Source: Chamaelirium japonicum (Eukaryota; Streptophyta; Magnoliopsida; Liliales; Melanthiaceae). From it: a stretch of 64,000 bases of DNA. A program made the translations under genes and the position numbers. The stretch lies in NCBI GenBank assembly GCA_947650365.1, contig OX393549.1:98142016-98206015 (forward strand). Reading direction: 5' to 3'. Each line of letters opens with the position of its first letter. Within the stretch, counting starts at the first letter, position 1. Of the stretch, positions 12,864 to 23,959 are shown piece after piece. The notes under the pieces were generated by a model. The model had not been told where the DNA came from and did not search any database. It was given only the letters and a program-made list of their open reading frames with translations.

Positions 12864-13010
12864 CGACGGACATGTGTTTTACCGTCGGTAATTATATATA
12901 TATTACCGACGGATTTGTATTATCCATCGAAAATTGATTAATAATTTAAAAAAAATTAAAAAGATTATTACCGACAGAACATTTAATTTCCGTCGGTAAA
13001 AAGTATATAT
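12495..13010. repeat. CACTA subterminal repeats, left end
   Basis: About twenty copies of TACCGACGGA/TCCGTCGGTA, mostly as facing pairs spaced 10-25 bp apart. In En/Spm-type elements such motifs bind the element-encoded TNPA-like protein; that role is inferred from the family. Confidence 0.85.
12789..12860. repeat. (AT)n microsatellite
   Basis: About 35 uninterrupted TA dinucleotides lie between two TACCGACGG-type motifs in the CACTA subterminal region. Confidence 0.95.
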
Positions 13011-13375
13011 TTTTTTAATAAAATTATTAAAATAATGTTATTTAATTCCTGTGATTTACAACAATACCATAATATATTACCACAATTTATTAATTTATTA
13101 AATATTATCGCAAATTATCAAATATTACCTAAATTTATAAAATATTACCGCAAATTATCAAATATTACCACAATACCCAACAATTATAGACAAGAACAAA
13201 AAATAACCACATATTACAAAATAATTTTTACACAATCCAAAATTAAGAGAATCTGCATACCCTATCTCAACCACCCCACGCGGCTCGGCACCAACGTTGG
13301 TGCTCTCATCCCCTGACGCCGCCCGGCTCCTACAATTAAGTTGTATTTGTTAAAAAAATAGTTTATATCTATAAC

Positions 13376-16300
13376 TGAGTCTAAGCGTTAAAAAATCATA
13401 AGTTAGCATGTTTTGGATTTGAAATAGGTTTGGATTCGATCGGATCGACATTCGATAATTCATACTTAGAATTATTTCGTATTTCGAAGTTACGAGCGAG
13501 TTCTAATTGGATATTTTAACAATTCACGCTCCGATTGACCAATTTAGAGTCTAAGCGTTAAAAAATCATAAGTTAGTGTGTTTCGGATTTGAAATAGGTT
13601 TGGATTCGATCGAATCGTCATCGGATCGGCATCCGATAATTCGTACTTGGAATTATTTCATATTTCGGAGTTGCGAGCGAGTTCTAATTGGATATTTTAA
13701 TAATTTACCCTCCGATTGACCAATTTAGAGTTTAAGCGTTGAAAAATCATAAGTTAGCGTGTTTCGGATTTGAAATAGGTTTGGATTCGATTGAATCGTC
13801 ATCCGATAATTCGTACTTTGAATTATTTCATATTTCGAAGTTGCGAGTGAGTTGTAATTGGTTATTTTAATAATTTACGCTACGATTGACCAATTTAGAT
13901 TCTAAGCATTGAAAAATCATAAGTTAGCGTGTTTCGAATTTGAAATAGGTTTGGATTCGATCGGATCGGCATCCGATAATTCGTACTTGGAATTATTTCG
14001 TATTTCAGACATTCAAGCGAGTTCTAATTGGATATTTTACCAATTTACGCTCCGATTGACTAATTTACGCTCCGATTGACCAATTTAGAGTCTAAGCGTT
14101 GAAAAATCTTAAGTTAGCATGTTTCGGATTTGAAATAGGTTTGGATTTGATCGGATCGTCATCGGATCGACATCCAATAATTCGTACTTGGAATTATTTT
14201 GTATTTCGGACTTGCGAGCGAGTTATAATTGGATATTTTAATAATTTACTCTCCGATTGACCAATTTAGAGTCTAAGCGTTGAAAAATCATAAGTTAGCG
14301 TGTTTTGGATTTGAAATAGATTTGGATTCGATCGAATCATCATCGAATCGACATCCGATAATTGGTACTTGGAATTATTTTGTATTTTTGGAGTTGCGAG
14401 CGAGTTCTAATTGAATATTTTAATAATTTATCCTCCGATTGACCAATTTAGAGTCTAAGCATTGAAAAATCATAAGTTAGCGTGTTTCAGATTTTAAATA
14501 GATTGGATTCGATCGGAACGTCATCGGATCGGCATCCGATAATTCATACTTGGAATTATTTCATATTTTGGACTTGCGAGCGAGTTCTAATTGGATATTT
14601 TAACAATATACCCTCCGATTGACCAATTTAGAGTCTAAGCGTTGAAAAATCATAAGTTAGCATATTTCGGATTTGAAATAGGTTTGGATTCGATCGGATT
14701 GTCATCGGATCGGCATCCGATAATTCGTACTTGGAATTATTCCATATTTCAGACTTGCGAGCGAGTTCTAATTGGATATTTTAATAATTTACGATTTGAT
14801 TGACTGATTTAGAGTCTAAGTATTGGAAAATCATAAGTTAACGTGTTTCAGATTTGAAATAGGTTTGGATTCGATCGGATAGTCATCGAATCTGCATCCG
14901 ATAATTTGTACTTGGATTTATTTCATATTTCGGATGTGCGAACTAGTTCTAAATGAATATTTTACCAATTTACGCTCCAATTGACCAATTTACGCTCCGA
15001 TAGACCAATTTAGAGTCTAAGCGTTGAAAAATCATAAGTTAGCGTGTTTAGGATTTGAAATAGATTTGGATTCGATCGGATCGTTATCGGATCGGCATTT
15101 GATAATTCGTACTTGGAATTGTTCTGTATTTTGGACTTGTGAGCGTGTTCTAATTAGAAATTTTAATAATTTACGATCCGATTGACCGATTTAGAGTCTA
15201 AGTATTGGAAAATCATAAGTTAGCGTGTTTTAGATTTGAAATAGGTTTGGATTCGATTGGATTGTCATCGGATCGGCATCCGATAATTTGTATTTGGAAT
15301 TATTCTGTATTTCGTACTTGGGAGCAAGTTATAATTGGATATTTGACCAATTTACGCTCCGATTGACCGATTTAGAGTCTAAATGTTGGAAAATCATAAG
15401 TTAGCGTGTTTCGGATTTGAAATAGGTTTGGATTCGATCGGATCGTCATCGGATCGACATCCGATAATTCGTACTTGGAATTATTCTGTATTTCAAACTT
15501 GCGAGCGAGTTATAATTGGATATTTGAATAATTTACGCTCTGATTGACCGATTTAGAATCTAAGTGTTGGAAAATCATAAGTTAGCGTGTTTCAGATTTG
15601 AAAAAGGATTCGATCGGATCGTCATCGGATCGGCATCCGATAATTCATACTTGGAATTATTCTATAATTCGGACTTGCGAGCATGTTCTAATTGAAAATT
15701 TTAACAATTTACGATCCGATTGACCGATTTAGAGTCTAAGTGTTGGAAAATCATAAGTTAACGTGTTTCAGATTTGAAATAGGTTTGGATTCGATCGGAT
15801 CATCATCGGATCGGCATCCGATAATTCGTACTTAGAATTATTTCGTATTTCGGACTTGTGAGCGTGTTCTAATTAGAAATTTTAACAATTTACGATCCGA
15901 TTGACCGATTTAGAGTCAAAGTGTTGGAAAATCATAAGTTAGCGTGTTTCAGATTTGAAATAGTTTTGGATTCGATCGGATCGGTATCTGATAATTCGTA
16001 CATGGAATTATTCCGTATTTCAGACTTGCGAGTGTGTTCTAATTGGATATTTGAATAATTTACGATCCGATTGATCGATTTAGAGCCTAAGTGTTGGAAT
16101 ATCATAAGTTAGCGTGTTTTGAATTTGAAATAGGTTTGGATTCGATCGGATCGGCATCTGATAATTCGTACTTGAAATTATTCCGTATTTTGGATTTGCG
16201 AGCGTGTTCTAATTGGAAATTTGAACAATTTACGATCCGATTGACCGATTTAGAGTCTAAGTGTTAGAAAACCATAAGTTAGCGTGTTTCGGATTTGAAA

Positions 16301-16690
16301 TAGGTTTGCATTCGATCGGATCGTCATCGGATCGGCATACGATAATTCATACTTGGAATTATTCAGTATTTTGGAATTACGAGTGAGTTCTAATTGGATA
16401 TTTTAACAATTTACGATCCGATTGACCGATTTAGAGTCTAAGTGTTGGAAAATCATAAGTTAGCGTGTTTCGAATTTGAAATAGGTTTGGATTCGATCGG
16501 ATCGTCATCGGATCGGCATCCGATAATTCGTACTTGGAATTATTCCGTATTTCGAACTTGCGAGCGTGTTCTAATTGGATATTTGAACAATTTATGATCC
16601 GGTTGACCGATTTAGAGTCTAAGTGTTGAAAATCATAAGTTAGCGTGTTTCGGATTTGAAATAGGTTCGGATTCGATCGGATCGTCCGAA
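13376..16690. repeat. Satellite-like tandem array, ~180-bp unit, ~19 copies
   Basis: The conserved block AAATCATAAGTTAG recurs at about 13392, 13562, 13743, 13913, 14103, 14284, 14466, 14646, 14827, 15028, 15209, 15390, 15570, 15748, 15928, 16100, 16269, 16450 and 16630. Most spacings are 170-190 bp, typically 180-181. Each unit also holds GGATTTGAAATAGGTTTGGA, a GATCGGATCG/CATCCGATAATTCG section and a GAGCGAGTTCTAATTGGATA section. Units differ by scattered substitutions and small deletions. The array lies between the transposase and the left CACTA terminus. No convincing reading frame exists. Confidence 0.95.
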
Positions 16691-16739
16691 ATCTATAACC
16701 GTTCACAATATAACCATAGTACGATATTGCGTCTTACAA

Positions 16740-19734
16740 AGGACTACAAGATAAGCGCTAAAGATCCTCATTCATCAGCGGATCATGGTTGTCGTGCAGC
16801 TCTTGTGCCTATAATAACCACATAACATTCATGATATGAACACATAATTATTGTTTGGTAATGGATGTCAATAAAATTCAGTAATGATGTGAATACTTAC
16901 GTGTTTCTCGAACCACGATGGGAATTCACGATTATGAATTTGTGGAGCTTTTCGAGTACCCCGATTATTAATGATGGCTTTATGCTACCTGTTTTATATG
17001 TTATGAATTAGATTATAATTAGCACATATACTTAATGAATGGACTGAAAGAATGAGTAAATGATCATAAAATGCTTATTCAATGAATGACCACACTTCAT
17101 CACATTGGCGCAACACATATATATATGCATGTTGAATCTCATCTACAGACAATCGACTGATTTTGCCTCCTCCTACAGGTCTGCCCATTTCGGCAAATAT
17201 AGATAGATCCCCATCGAAGTCTATTGGACTACCGTCATAGTTCCGCTCAAGTTGATTGAATTGTGTGTCTATACCATATAGGTATTTTGAGTAGAATGTT
17301 AGACATTCTTCTACTAGGTATCCTTTAGCAATTGATCCCTCCGGACGACTTTTATTACGAACATATGATTTCAATATTCGCAAGTTCCAAATTTGAGAAA
17401 AAAATTATGGATAAATACATCAAGAACGATCAAATACATTAAAAAATGAGACGGGATGATTACCTCTCGATAAAATACATCCAGCGGTAATGAACTGGGC
17501 TACCGAGTTTGGTCTCATTTGCCAAGTGAATGGTCAAATGCACCATGACATCAAAGAAGGAAGGTGGAAATATCATCTTTAGCTTGCACAATGTGATCGC
17601 AATATCCCTCTCTATCTGATCAAGTTGGTCCAGTCTAAGTACCTTCGAGCACAACTGTTTGAAAAAAGTGCTGAGCTCAATTAACGGACCGAACACCTGT
17701 TCGGTTAAATTCTCACGTATAGCAAGAGATAACAATCGCTGCGTAAGAACATGACAATCGTGGCTCTTTAATCCAGACAACTTCCGACCGTTCTCTTGCA
17801 CGCATCGTGCGATATTTGAAGAATAACCGTCCGGTATTTTCACAGACCGTTGGAATGCACATAAGGCTGCCTTCTGCTGTGAGCTCATGGTGTAACATAC
17901 AACTGACAACACATACTTATCCACAATCTCTTGGGGATGAAGTGATTTTCGGATGCCCAACTCCTTAAGATCGAGACGAGATTTAAGATTATCCTTCATC
18001 TTACCATCGAGATTCAGCAGTGTTCCTATAATATTGTCACACATATTTTTCTCGATATGCATGACATCCAAGTTATGCCGCAAGAGTAGGCTGCTCCAGT
18101 ACGGTGGTTTAAAAAAAATACTCTTCTTCTTCCAGTTATGCTCACGCGTAAAATCTTCATACGTTCTCTTCTTTTTGCCTTTCCCAAGTGCCATGGCATT
18201 AAGCTGATCCAATTCACACAATACTTCTACCCCCGAAAGATGCTCCGGGGCCTTTGCAAGTTCCTTCTTGCCGTTGAATGCTCTTTTGTTCTGCCTCCAC
18301 TTATGGCCGTCAATAAGGAATCTTCGATAGCCCATATAATAGAACTTGCCTCCGTTCTTTAATCGTAATGAATCTGTCTCCTTATTGCATATAGGGCACT
18401 CCAATTTTCCTTTAGCACTCCACCCGGATATGTTGGCATATGCAGAAAAATCATTGATGGTCCATAGAAGTACCGCATGCATCCGAAAATTCTACCGCAA
18501 TGAGGCATCATACGTATCGGCCCCAACTTCCCATAACTCGTTCAACTCCTCAATCAACGGCTGCAAGTAAACGTTAATATCATTACGAGGTGACCTGGGT
18601 CTGGGAATGAGCAAGGAGAGCATTGTGTATGGCTTTTTTAAGCACATCCAGGGAGGCAAATTGTATGGAACTAGGACAACTGGCCAAATGCTGTACAACA
18701 CACTCATATTCCCAAAGGGATTAAAGCCATCGCTAGTAAGCCCTAACCAGACGTTGCGAACTTCACGTGCAAATTCAGGATAGGTATGATCAAAATCTTT
18801 CCACGTTAGAGAGTCGGCCGGATGTCTCATAACCCCGTCATCTGTACGTTCTCGTGCATGCCACCTCATGTGCTCAGCAGTCTTTGATGACATAAACAAC
18901 CTCTGAAGCCTGTCCCTAAGCGGGAATATAGGAGAACCTTTGTAGATATATTTTTCTTCCTTCGATTGGTACTAGACTCGGCATCCGTCTCTTTACATCT
19001 CGTTGCTCCGCATATGTGGCATGACCGCGCTGTTCGTACTCTTTCCAGTACAACATACAATCGTTCACGCATGCATCAATTTTCTCATAACCCAGACCGA
19101 GATCTTTAATTGTCTTCTTCGCTTCGTAGAATGGTTTCGGTACTGTCTCACCTATAGGAAAAGCCTCTTTCAGCAACTCTACCAACATATTAAATGATTT
19201 ATTACTCCAACCATTGAGGCACTTCAAATGAAGAAGCTTTACAGTGAAAGAAAGTTTTGAAAACTTCTCACACCCCGGGTATAGAGGTTGTTCGGCATCC
19301 TTAAGCAATCTGTAGAACTTGTCCGCTTCAATATTGGGCTGATCACCTGACGGTGTTTCCGTGCCTATTCCACCTTGCAAATCATGTATCATACCCTGTA
19401 TGTCATCATCTGTATTAATATTATCATCATCGATCACTGTGTTTGCAGTTTCACCGTGAGCTGCCATGGGGACTGCATCTAGCTCCTCACCGTATGAGAA
19501 CCAACGAGTATAGCTAATGTCAATGCCACACATTACCAGATCAACCTCACATTCCTCTCGAACCTTCCTAGTCACCCTTCCACAGTCTATACAGGGACAC
19601 ACAATTTTTCCATCAAGTGGTGCAAGACGCTCAAATGCAAAATCCAAAAATTTTCTGACTCCTTCTCTGTACTCTTGGCTCATGCGATTCGAATTACGCA
19701 TCCAACTCTTATCGATCGAATACATCTTCGTCAA
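16740..19734 (-). pseudogene. CACTA transposase (Transpos_assoc / Transposase_21 / DUF4218)
   Basis: Minus-strand gene of the CACTA element. The first frame (19734-18916) has a Transpos_assoc domain (MYSIDKSWM near residue 4, then CPCIDCG). A 1-nt shift near 18950 leads to a second frame (about 18935-18492) with the Transposase_21 signature GLTSDGFNPFG, including the presumed first catalytic Asp. A nonsense codon (TAG, 18492-18494) is followed in the same frame by 18491-17460, with DVMHIEKNMCDNIIGTLLN (second acidic region) and PVHYRWMYFIER. Reading then stops at a GT-starting intron (17458); DUF4218 sequence resumes at 17383-17075, and later exon-like pieces are visible near 16990-16870 and 16820-16740. 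The family cuts and pastes CACTA ends. A frameshift, a nonsense codon and a poor splice acceptor near 17384 make this copy defective. Confidence 0.88.
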
Positions 19735-20205
19735 TCTGGCTATACAACACCTGAAGTAATTTCAAACAATGCTATAAGACTTCACACAATTTAGGTTTCG
19801 GTTCCCGGGTATGGAACACCGAATCGAAACTTCTACAGGTCATCCACATCCCTAATGGATGGGTGTATTATGATGAGTAGACTAGTCACATAATAAACCT
19901 AGGGTTGGTGGCCAGCATTTGAACTGCTGATAGTCCGAATGCTAGGCATAGTACCGAAGTTATGCGACAGTAAGTCAACAAGTCAGGGAGCCTCGTCAAG
20001 TAAACACTTGGGGTCTGACGATTCTCTCTGTCGATCGAGTCGATTTATGGCTTTAGCATACCTCATATCACACCGAACCGACAAAAACCGACCATTTCGG
20101 TTTCGGTTTCGATTTCGGTTTTGGTTTTGATTTTTCTTAAACCGAAAAAAATAAAACCGACAAAACCGATACCGAAATCAACCGACAAAACTGACACTAA
20201 CCCTA
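19735..20205. mobile_element. Partial hAT-like MITE (AACCGAA family) inside the CACTA element
   Basis: Segments at 19793-19835 (TTTCGGTTCCCGGGTATGGA) and 20055-20205 (CATACCTCATATCA, then ACCGAC/TTTCGG repeats ending GACACTAACCCTA) match the interior and right end of the element at 2719-3271. The left terminus is missing or rearranged and no clear target duplication is visible. It shows a second insertion of the same family, 17 kb away. Confidence 0.55.
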
Positions 20206-20470
20206 GTCTAAAAACTACATTTGCCACCCATTCCCCCATTCAATTCAGTTTTGATAGGATAAAAATTACCAAATGAGGGAATTAAGTAGATGACAAAAGG
20301 GGTATTGTGCAAACATTTCAAACTTTATAATGACTTAACCCTAGTCTAAAAACTAGAATTTGCCCCCCATTCCCCCATTCAATTCAGTTTTGATAAGATA
20401 AAAATTATTGAATGAGGGAATTAAGTAGATGACAAAAGGGGTATTGTGCTAACATTTCAAACTTTAGGAT
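20200..20470. repeat. Tandem duplication, ~136-bp unit, two copies
   Basis: The sequence starting AACCCTAGTCTAAAAACTA at about 20200 recurs at about 20336. Both units contain CCCCCATTCAATTCAG and ATGACAAAAGGGGTATTGTG. They differ at only a few positions. No coding sequence is seen. Confidence 0.85.
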
Positions 20471-20489
20471 TCAATTTGGAACAAATTAA

Positions 20490-20677
20490 ACTAAGGGGGA
20501 AAGGGAGGAGGAGGAGGAGCTCACCAGAGATGGTCGGTAGGCCTCGAGGAGGAGGAGCACTGGCGTCGCAGTCGGTGGCGCGAGAGAGGGGAGGGGTGGC
20601 TGGAGGTAAAAGGGAGGGGATGGGTGGCCGGCCGGAGGGGGGGTTTAGATCGAGAGAGAGAGAGGGGGGTGGGGAGG

Positions 20678-20744
<67 letters not shown>

Positions 20745-20770
20745 AGGGAGGCCGGGGAGGGGGGGAGGAA

Positions 20771-20804
<34 letters not shown>

Positions 20805-21045
20805 CCGGGAGGCCGGGGAGGGGGGGAGGCCGGGGAGGGGGGGAGGCCGGGAGGGGGATGGGTGGCCGGGAGGGGGGGATTAGATCGAGAGAGAAAGGGA
20901 TGGGTGGCCGGGAGGGGGGGATTAGATCGAGAGAGAGAGAGAGAGAGAGAGAGGGAAGGGAGGCCAGGGAGGGGGTGGGGGAGGAAATAGAGAGAGAGAG
21001 AGAGAGGGCCGGAGGAGAGGGAGGGAGTTAGGTCGAAACAGGAAG
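20490..21045. repeat. (GA)n and GGGGGAGG-rich low-complexity region
   Basis: Several (GA)n runs (about 20685-20740, 20773-20801, 20931-20951, 20989-21005) alternate with G-rich blocks containing GGCCGGGAGG, plus repeated phrases such as GATGGGTGGCCGGGAGGGGG. The R/E/G-rich open frame here is a consequence of this composition. In transposase direction this lies between the 5' terminus and the transposase start, so it occupies the element's 5' leader or promoter side. Confidence 0.85.
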
Positions 21046-21074
21046 AGAAAGGGCTCGCTGGTGGTGTTAAATTG

Positions 21075-21850
21075 CAGGGTTTTTACTGACGGAACTTATT
21101 ACTTCCGTCGGTAAAAAGTTAATTTATACCGACGAAAATATAAGTTCCGTCGGTACAAAGCAACGACTAAACACAGGGTTTTATTTTTTCCAGAGACCTG
21201 GTAAAAACCCTGAGTTTTGTCGATGCTTTTTACCGATGGACCTTATATTTCCGTTGGTATAATGACTTTTTACCGACGGAAATATAAGTTCCGTCGGTAC
21301 AAAGCAACGACTAAACACAGGGTTTCATTTTTTTCAGAGACTCGGTAAAAACCCTGAGTTTTGTTGAAGCTTTTTATCGACGGATCTTATATTTCCGTCG
21401 GTATAATGACTTTTTACCAACAGAAATATAAGTTCCGTCAGTACAAAGCAACGACTAAACACAGGGTTTCATTTTTTCCAGAGATCCGGTAAAAACCCTG
21501 CGTTTAGTCGTTGCTTTTTACCGACGGAACTTATATTTCCGTCGATAAAAAGTCATTATACCGACGAAAATATAAGATCCATCGGTAAAAAGCATCGACA
21601 AAACTCAGGGTTTTATTTCTTCCAGAGACCCGGTAAAACCCTGCGATTTGTCGTGCTTTTTACCGACGGAACATAGTTTATCTGTCGGTACAAAATTATT
21701 ACCGACGGATATTATATGACCGTCGGTAATAAATTTGCAAAAAAAATTAAAAAAATCTAAATTATATTACCGACGAAAATTATTTCTCCTGTCGGTAAAA
21801 TTTATATTATTACCGACGGAATTAAAAATTTCTGTCGGTAAATAACCTAT
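21075..21850. repeat. CACTA subterminal repeats, right (5') end, with palindromic ~155-bp units
   Basis: Units of about 155 bp repeat three to four times. Each contains TTACCGACGGAAATATAAG, a GCAACGACTAAACACAGGG block, and a CAGAGAC(C)CGGTAAAAACCC block followed by inverted motifs. Facing ACCGACGG/CCGTCGGT pairs give the region strong hairpin potential. It mirrors the motif-rich left end of the same element. Confidence 0.85.
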
Positions 21851-21861
21851 TTCTTGTAGTG

Positions 21862-23798
21862 TCACCGGGACAGCGATCGGACTAGGCCGCTCCTGCTCTT
21901 GCCCTGGTGCCTTCATCCCAGGGGTTGGGACAGGATTGGCCATCTCCTTCTCCCCTTAACCCTCGTCCCCCTTCGGTTAGAAGGGGGGGGGACGTTAGGA
22001 GGCGTTGAAGCCCCTCCTTCGTCGTTCATTTCGTTTGCCCCCTGGAAGAGGGCAAACATCAGGGCGGCGGCCTCTGCTGCTACCTTGGCCGCATCGTTCT
22101 GAGGGGCCAGCCTTGGCTTGTCAACCTCTGGGCCTCCGCTGCTTCCTCTTGTTGAGGCCTGCCCCATCGAGGCATCATCCTGGCAGAGACCTCCTAGCGC
22201 CACTTAGGAGATGGGCGTCAGGTTGAGTATAACGTCACTGTCTGAGTATTTCACTTTGATACACGTGGACTCTTCAGATTCTCGAAATGGTAGACAATCG
22301 TCACTTTCTTGCCGTCATTTACCGTATCGAGCTCGTCCTCCATTCGTTGAGCCCTAGCCTCATCAATGGGAGTCACCTGGCTTGCACCTGGCGGGGTGGG
22401 GGGCACATCGCCCTTGTCCCTCATCCCTTCCTCTTCATCCCCTTCTTCCGCCTCCTCCTCATCGTCTTCGTCCTCTTCTTCTTCCTTCTCCTCCTCTTCT
22501 TCTTCCTTCCTTTCTTCTTCGTTCTCTCCTTCCTCTTCTTCTTCTCCTTTATCCTCTCCCTTGTGTTGCTTCTCCTCCTCTTTCTCTTCCTCCTCCCCCT
22601 TCACGACTTTCCTCTTTTTGACTTGGCCTCGCCTAGTAACAACCAGCTTTTCTTCACTTAGCCCTGAGTGTCTTCTCTTGACATACACTTTTTTCTTGGC
22701 TCGGACGTATCGGACCACCCCGCTTGTCTCGGGATCCTCCACATAGTCGGAGTACAGGGTGTCGTTGTCCTCGTACCTTACCAGCAGCCGATGCATCAGA
22801 TTGGCGTTACCTTGGTGAACCGGGCAGTTTGTGAATTGCTTCCATGACCTGGTCCCACAGGTCAATTCCAGAAATAAGTTATCGATGGATCCGACTTGCT
22901 CGGATGTCTAGTAGAGGTTGCCTCCTGGCCCATATCGCTCGACCTCCTTATGGACGTTGTTGCAGGGCATCTCCGGCACTGATAGGGGAGTCCACACCCC
23001 CGAGATGGAGATCGGCTACTCAGTGTATAGCTTGTCGGAGGGGACTATGTCGGTGATGGGGGCAGAGAGCAGAGACGCTCTGCAAGTTGAAGAAGGGACT
23101 GTCCTTCGTCGAAACTGACTGATAGTGGTACAAGAAGTAACCCAAGCTCAATCCTTGCCTGCTCGCCTTCAAGAATGCTGGAGTAGCAAGCCCTCAGCTT
23201 ATCTTGGCAGTCTCCGCCCTGTAGAAGGTGTAGATGATCCTCCAAGCATTTCCTATCAGTTGGCCGGGGCAGAGTCCGGACGTATTCACCAGCCTGGCCG
23301 TGAATGGGAGCAGCGGCAGACGCATCTTGCAGTTGAGTTGATCGATCGTCACGATGGTGCCCATGATCTTCTCCATGCTGGCCACTTCGGTGTACACTGA
23401 CCTCTTGTCAATGCCAAATGCAGCCTACCCCCCTGGGAGCTAGGGCGATGGGCACCTTCGGTGAAGAACCCCAACAGCCTCTCCCACTTCACCCACTTCG
23501 CATCAGTGGGCTTCCGATCGATTTTGTACTCGAAGATAGACTCCTCGGACAGAGGCTTTAACGGTCTCAGCACAAAGTCAGCCTTCGGGATATGCTCCGA
23601 CTTAGTGGGAGCTGAGGCGAATCTGACGCCTAAGTGCCTCTTGCCAAGAATGTCAAGACTGCCCTTCGCCTTGCCCTTCCCTGCGATCTTCGGCGATGAA
23701 GGCTCAGCAGTGGCTTTCCCCTTCTTCGCCCCATCGCGCTGAGAAGGCTTCACCTTCGGGGGGACGATGTTCTTGGTGCAACTTGCGGAGGCCATCAC
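21862..23798 (-). pseudogene. Antisense ORF of the Tat-type element, upstream part
   Basis: Minus-strand coding remnants in order: 23798-23349 (K/P/S-rich start MMASASCTKNIVPPKV, then FVLRPLKPLSEESIFEYKI and WVKWERLLGFF); a frameshifted block at 23397-23194 (VYTEVA-like MEKIMGTIVTIDQLNCKMRL, LCPGQLIGNAWRIIYTFYRA); 22865-22251 with a basic patch followed by a long acidic run of mostly Glu; and 22203-21913. The layout (globular 'plant transposon protein'-like part, then an acidic linker, then the coiled coil now at 12027-11680) resembles the antisense ORF of Tat-clade elements. Frameshifts and stops make it inactive. Its function in the family is unknown. Confidence 0.6.
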
Positions 23799-23959
23799 TA
23801 CCGATCAAGGAGCAGAGAGCAAAGAGCAAAAAGCAAAGAGTAGAGAGCAGAAAGTAGAAAGCAAAGAAGTCAAGAAAATTTCTGACAGAATGGAAAAAAA
23901 TGAACTCCGGGACATGGTTTATATGCTCCCAAAAAACTTGGTGGTAAACTCTATATGAC

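Larger units (their letters stand above)
12478..21861 (-). mobile_element. CACTA (En/Spm-type) DNA transposon, 9384 bp
   Basis: The left terminus is CACTACAAAAAAAATAG and the right terminus is the inverted form (CTATTTCTTGTAGTG), flanked by TCA on both sides. Both subterminal regions carry many copies of TTACCGACGGAAA-like motifs in both orientations. The interior holds a decayed minus-strand transposase of the Transposase_21 family, so the element is oriented right to left. It inserted into the antisense ORF of a Tat-type retrotransposon. Internal features are listed separately. Transposase lesions make this copy non-autonomous; terminal structures look intact enough for mobilisation in trans (inference). 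Confidence 0.95.

Noticed and set aside
13376..16690. Regularly spaced repeats that might suggest a CRISPR array
   Set aside because: Whole ~180-bp units repeat with scattered substitutions; there are no short repeats alternating with unique spacers, no cas genes, and the setting is a plant transposon.
20060..20130. Plus-strand frame ending in an FRFRFR repeat, as a possible peptide gene
   Set aside because: It is the translation of the TTTCGG repeats of the hAT-like MITE remnant.
20446..20883. Open frame of 145 codons rich in Arg, Glu and Gly
   Set aside because: It is produced by (GA)n and GGGGGAGG repeats; there is no domain, and other frames are equally open.
22287..22746. Ser/Leu/Phe-rich plus-strand frames
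   Set aside because: They are the complement of the Glu-rich stretch of the antisense ORF, which explains their composition.
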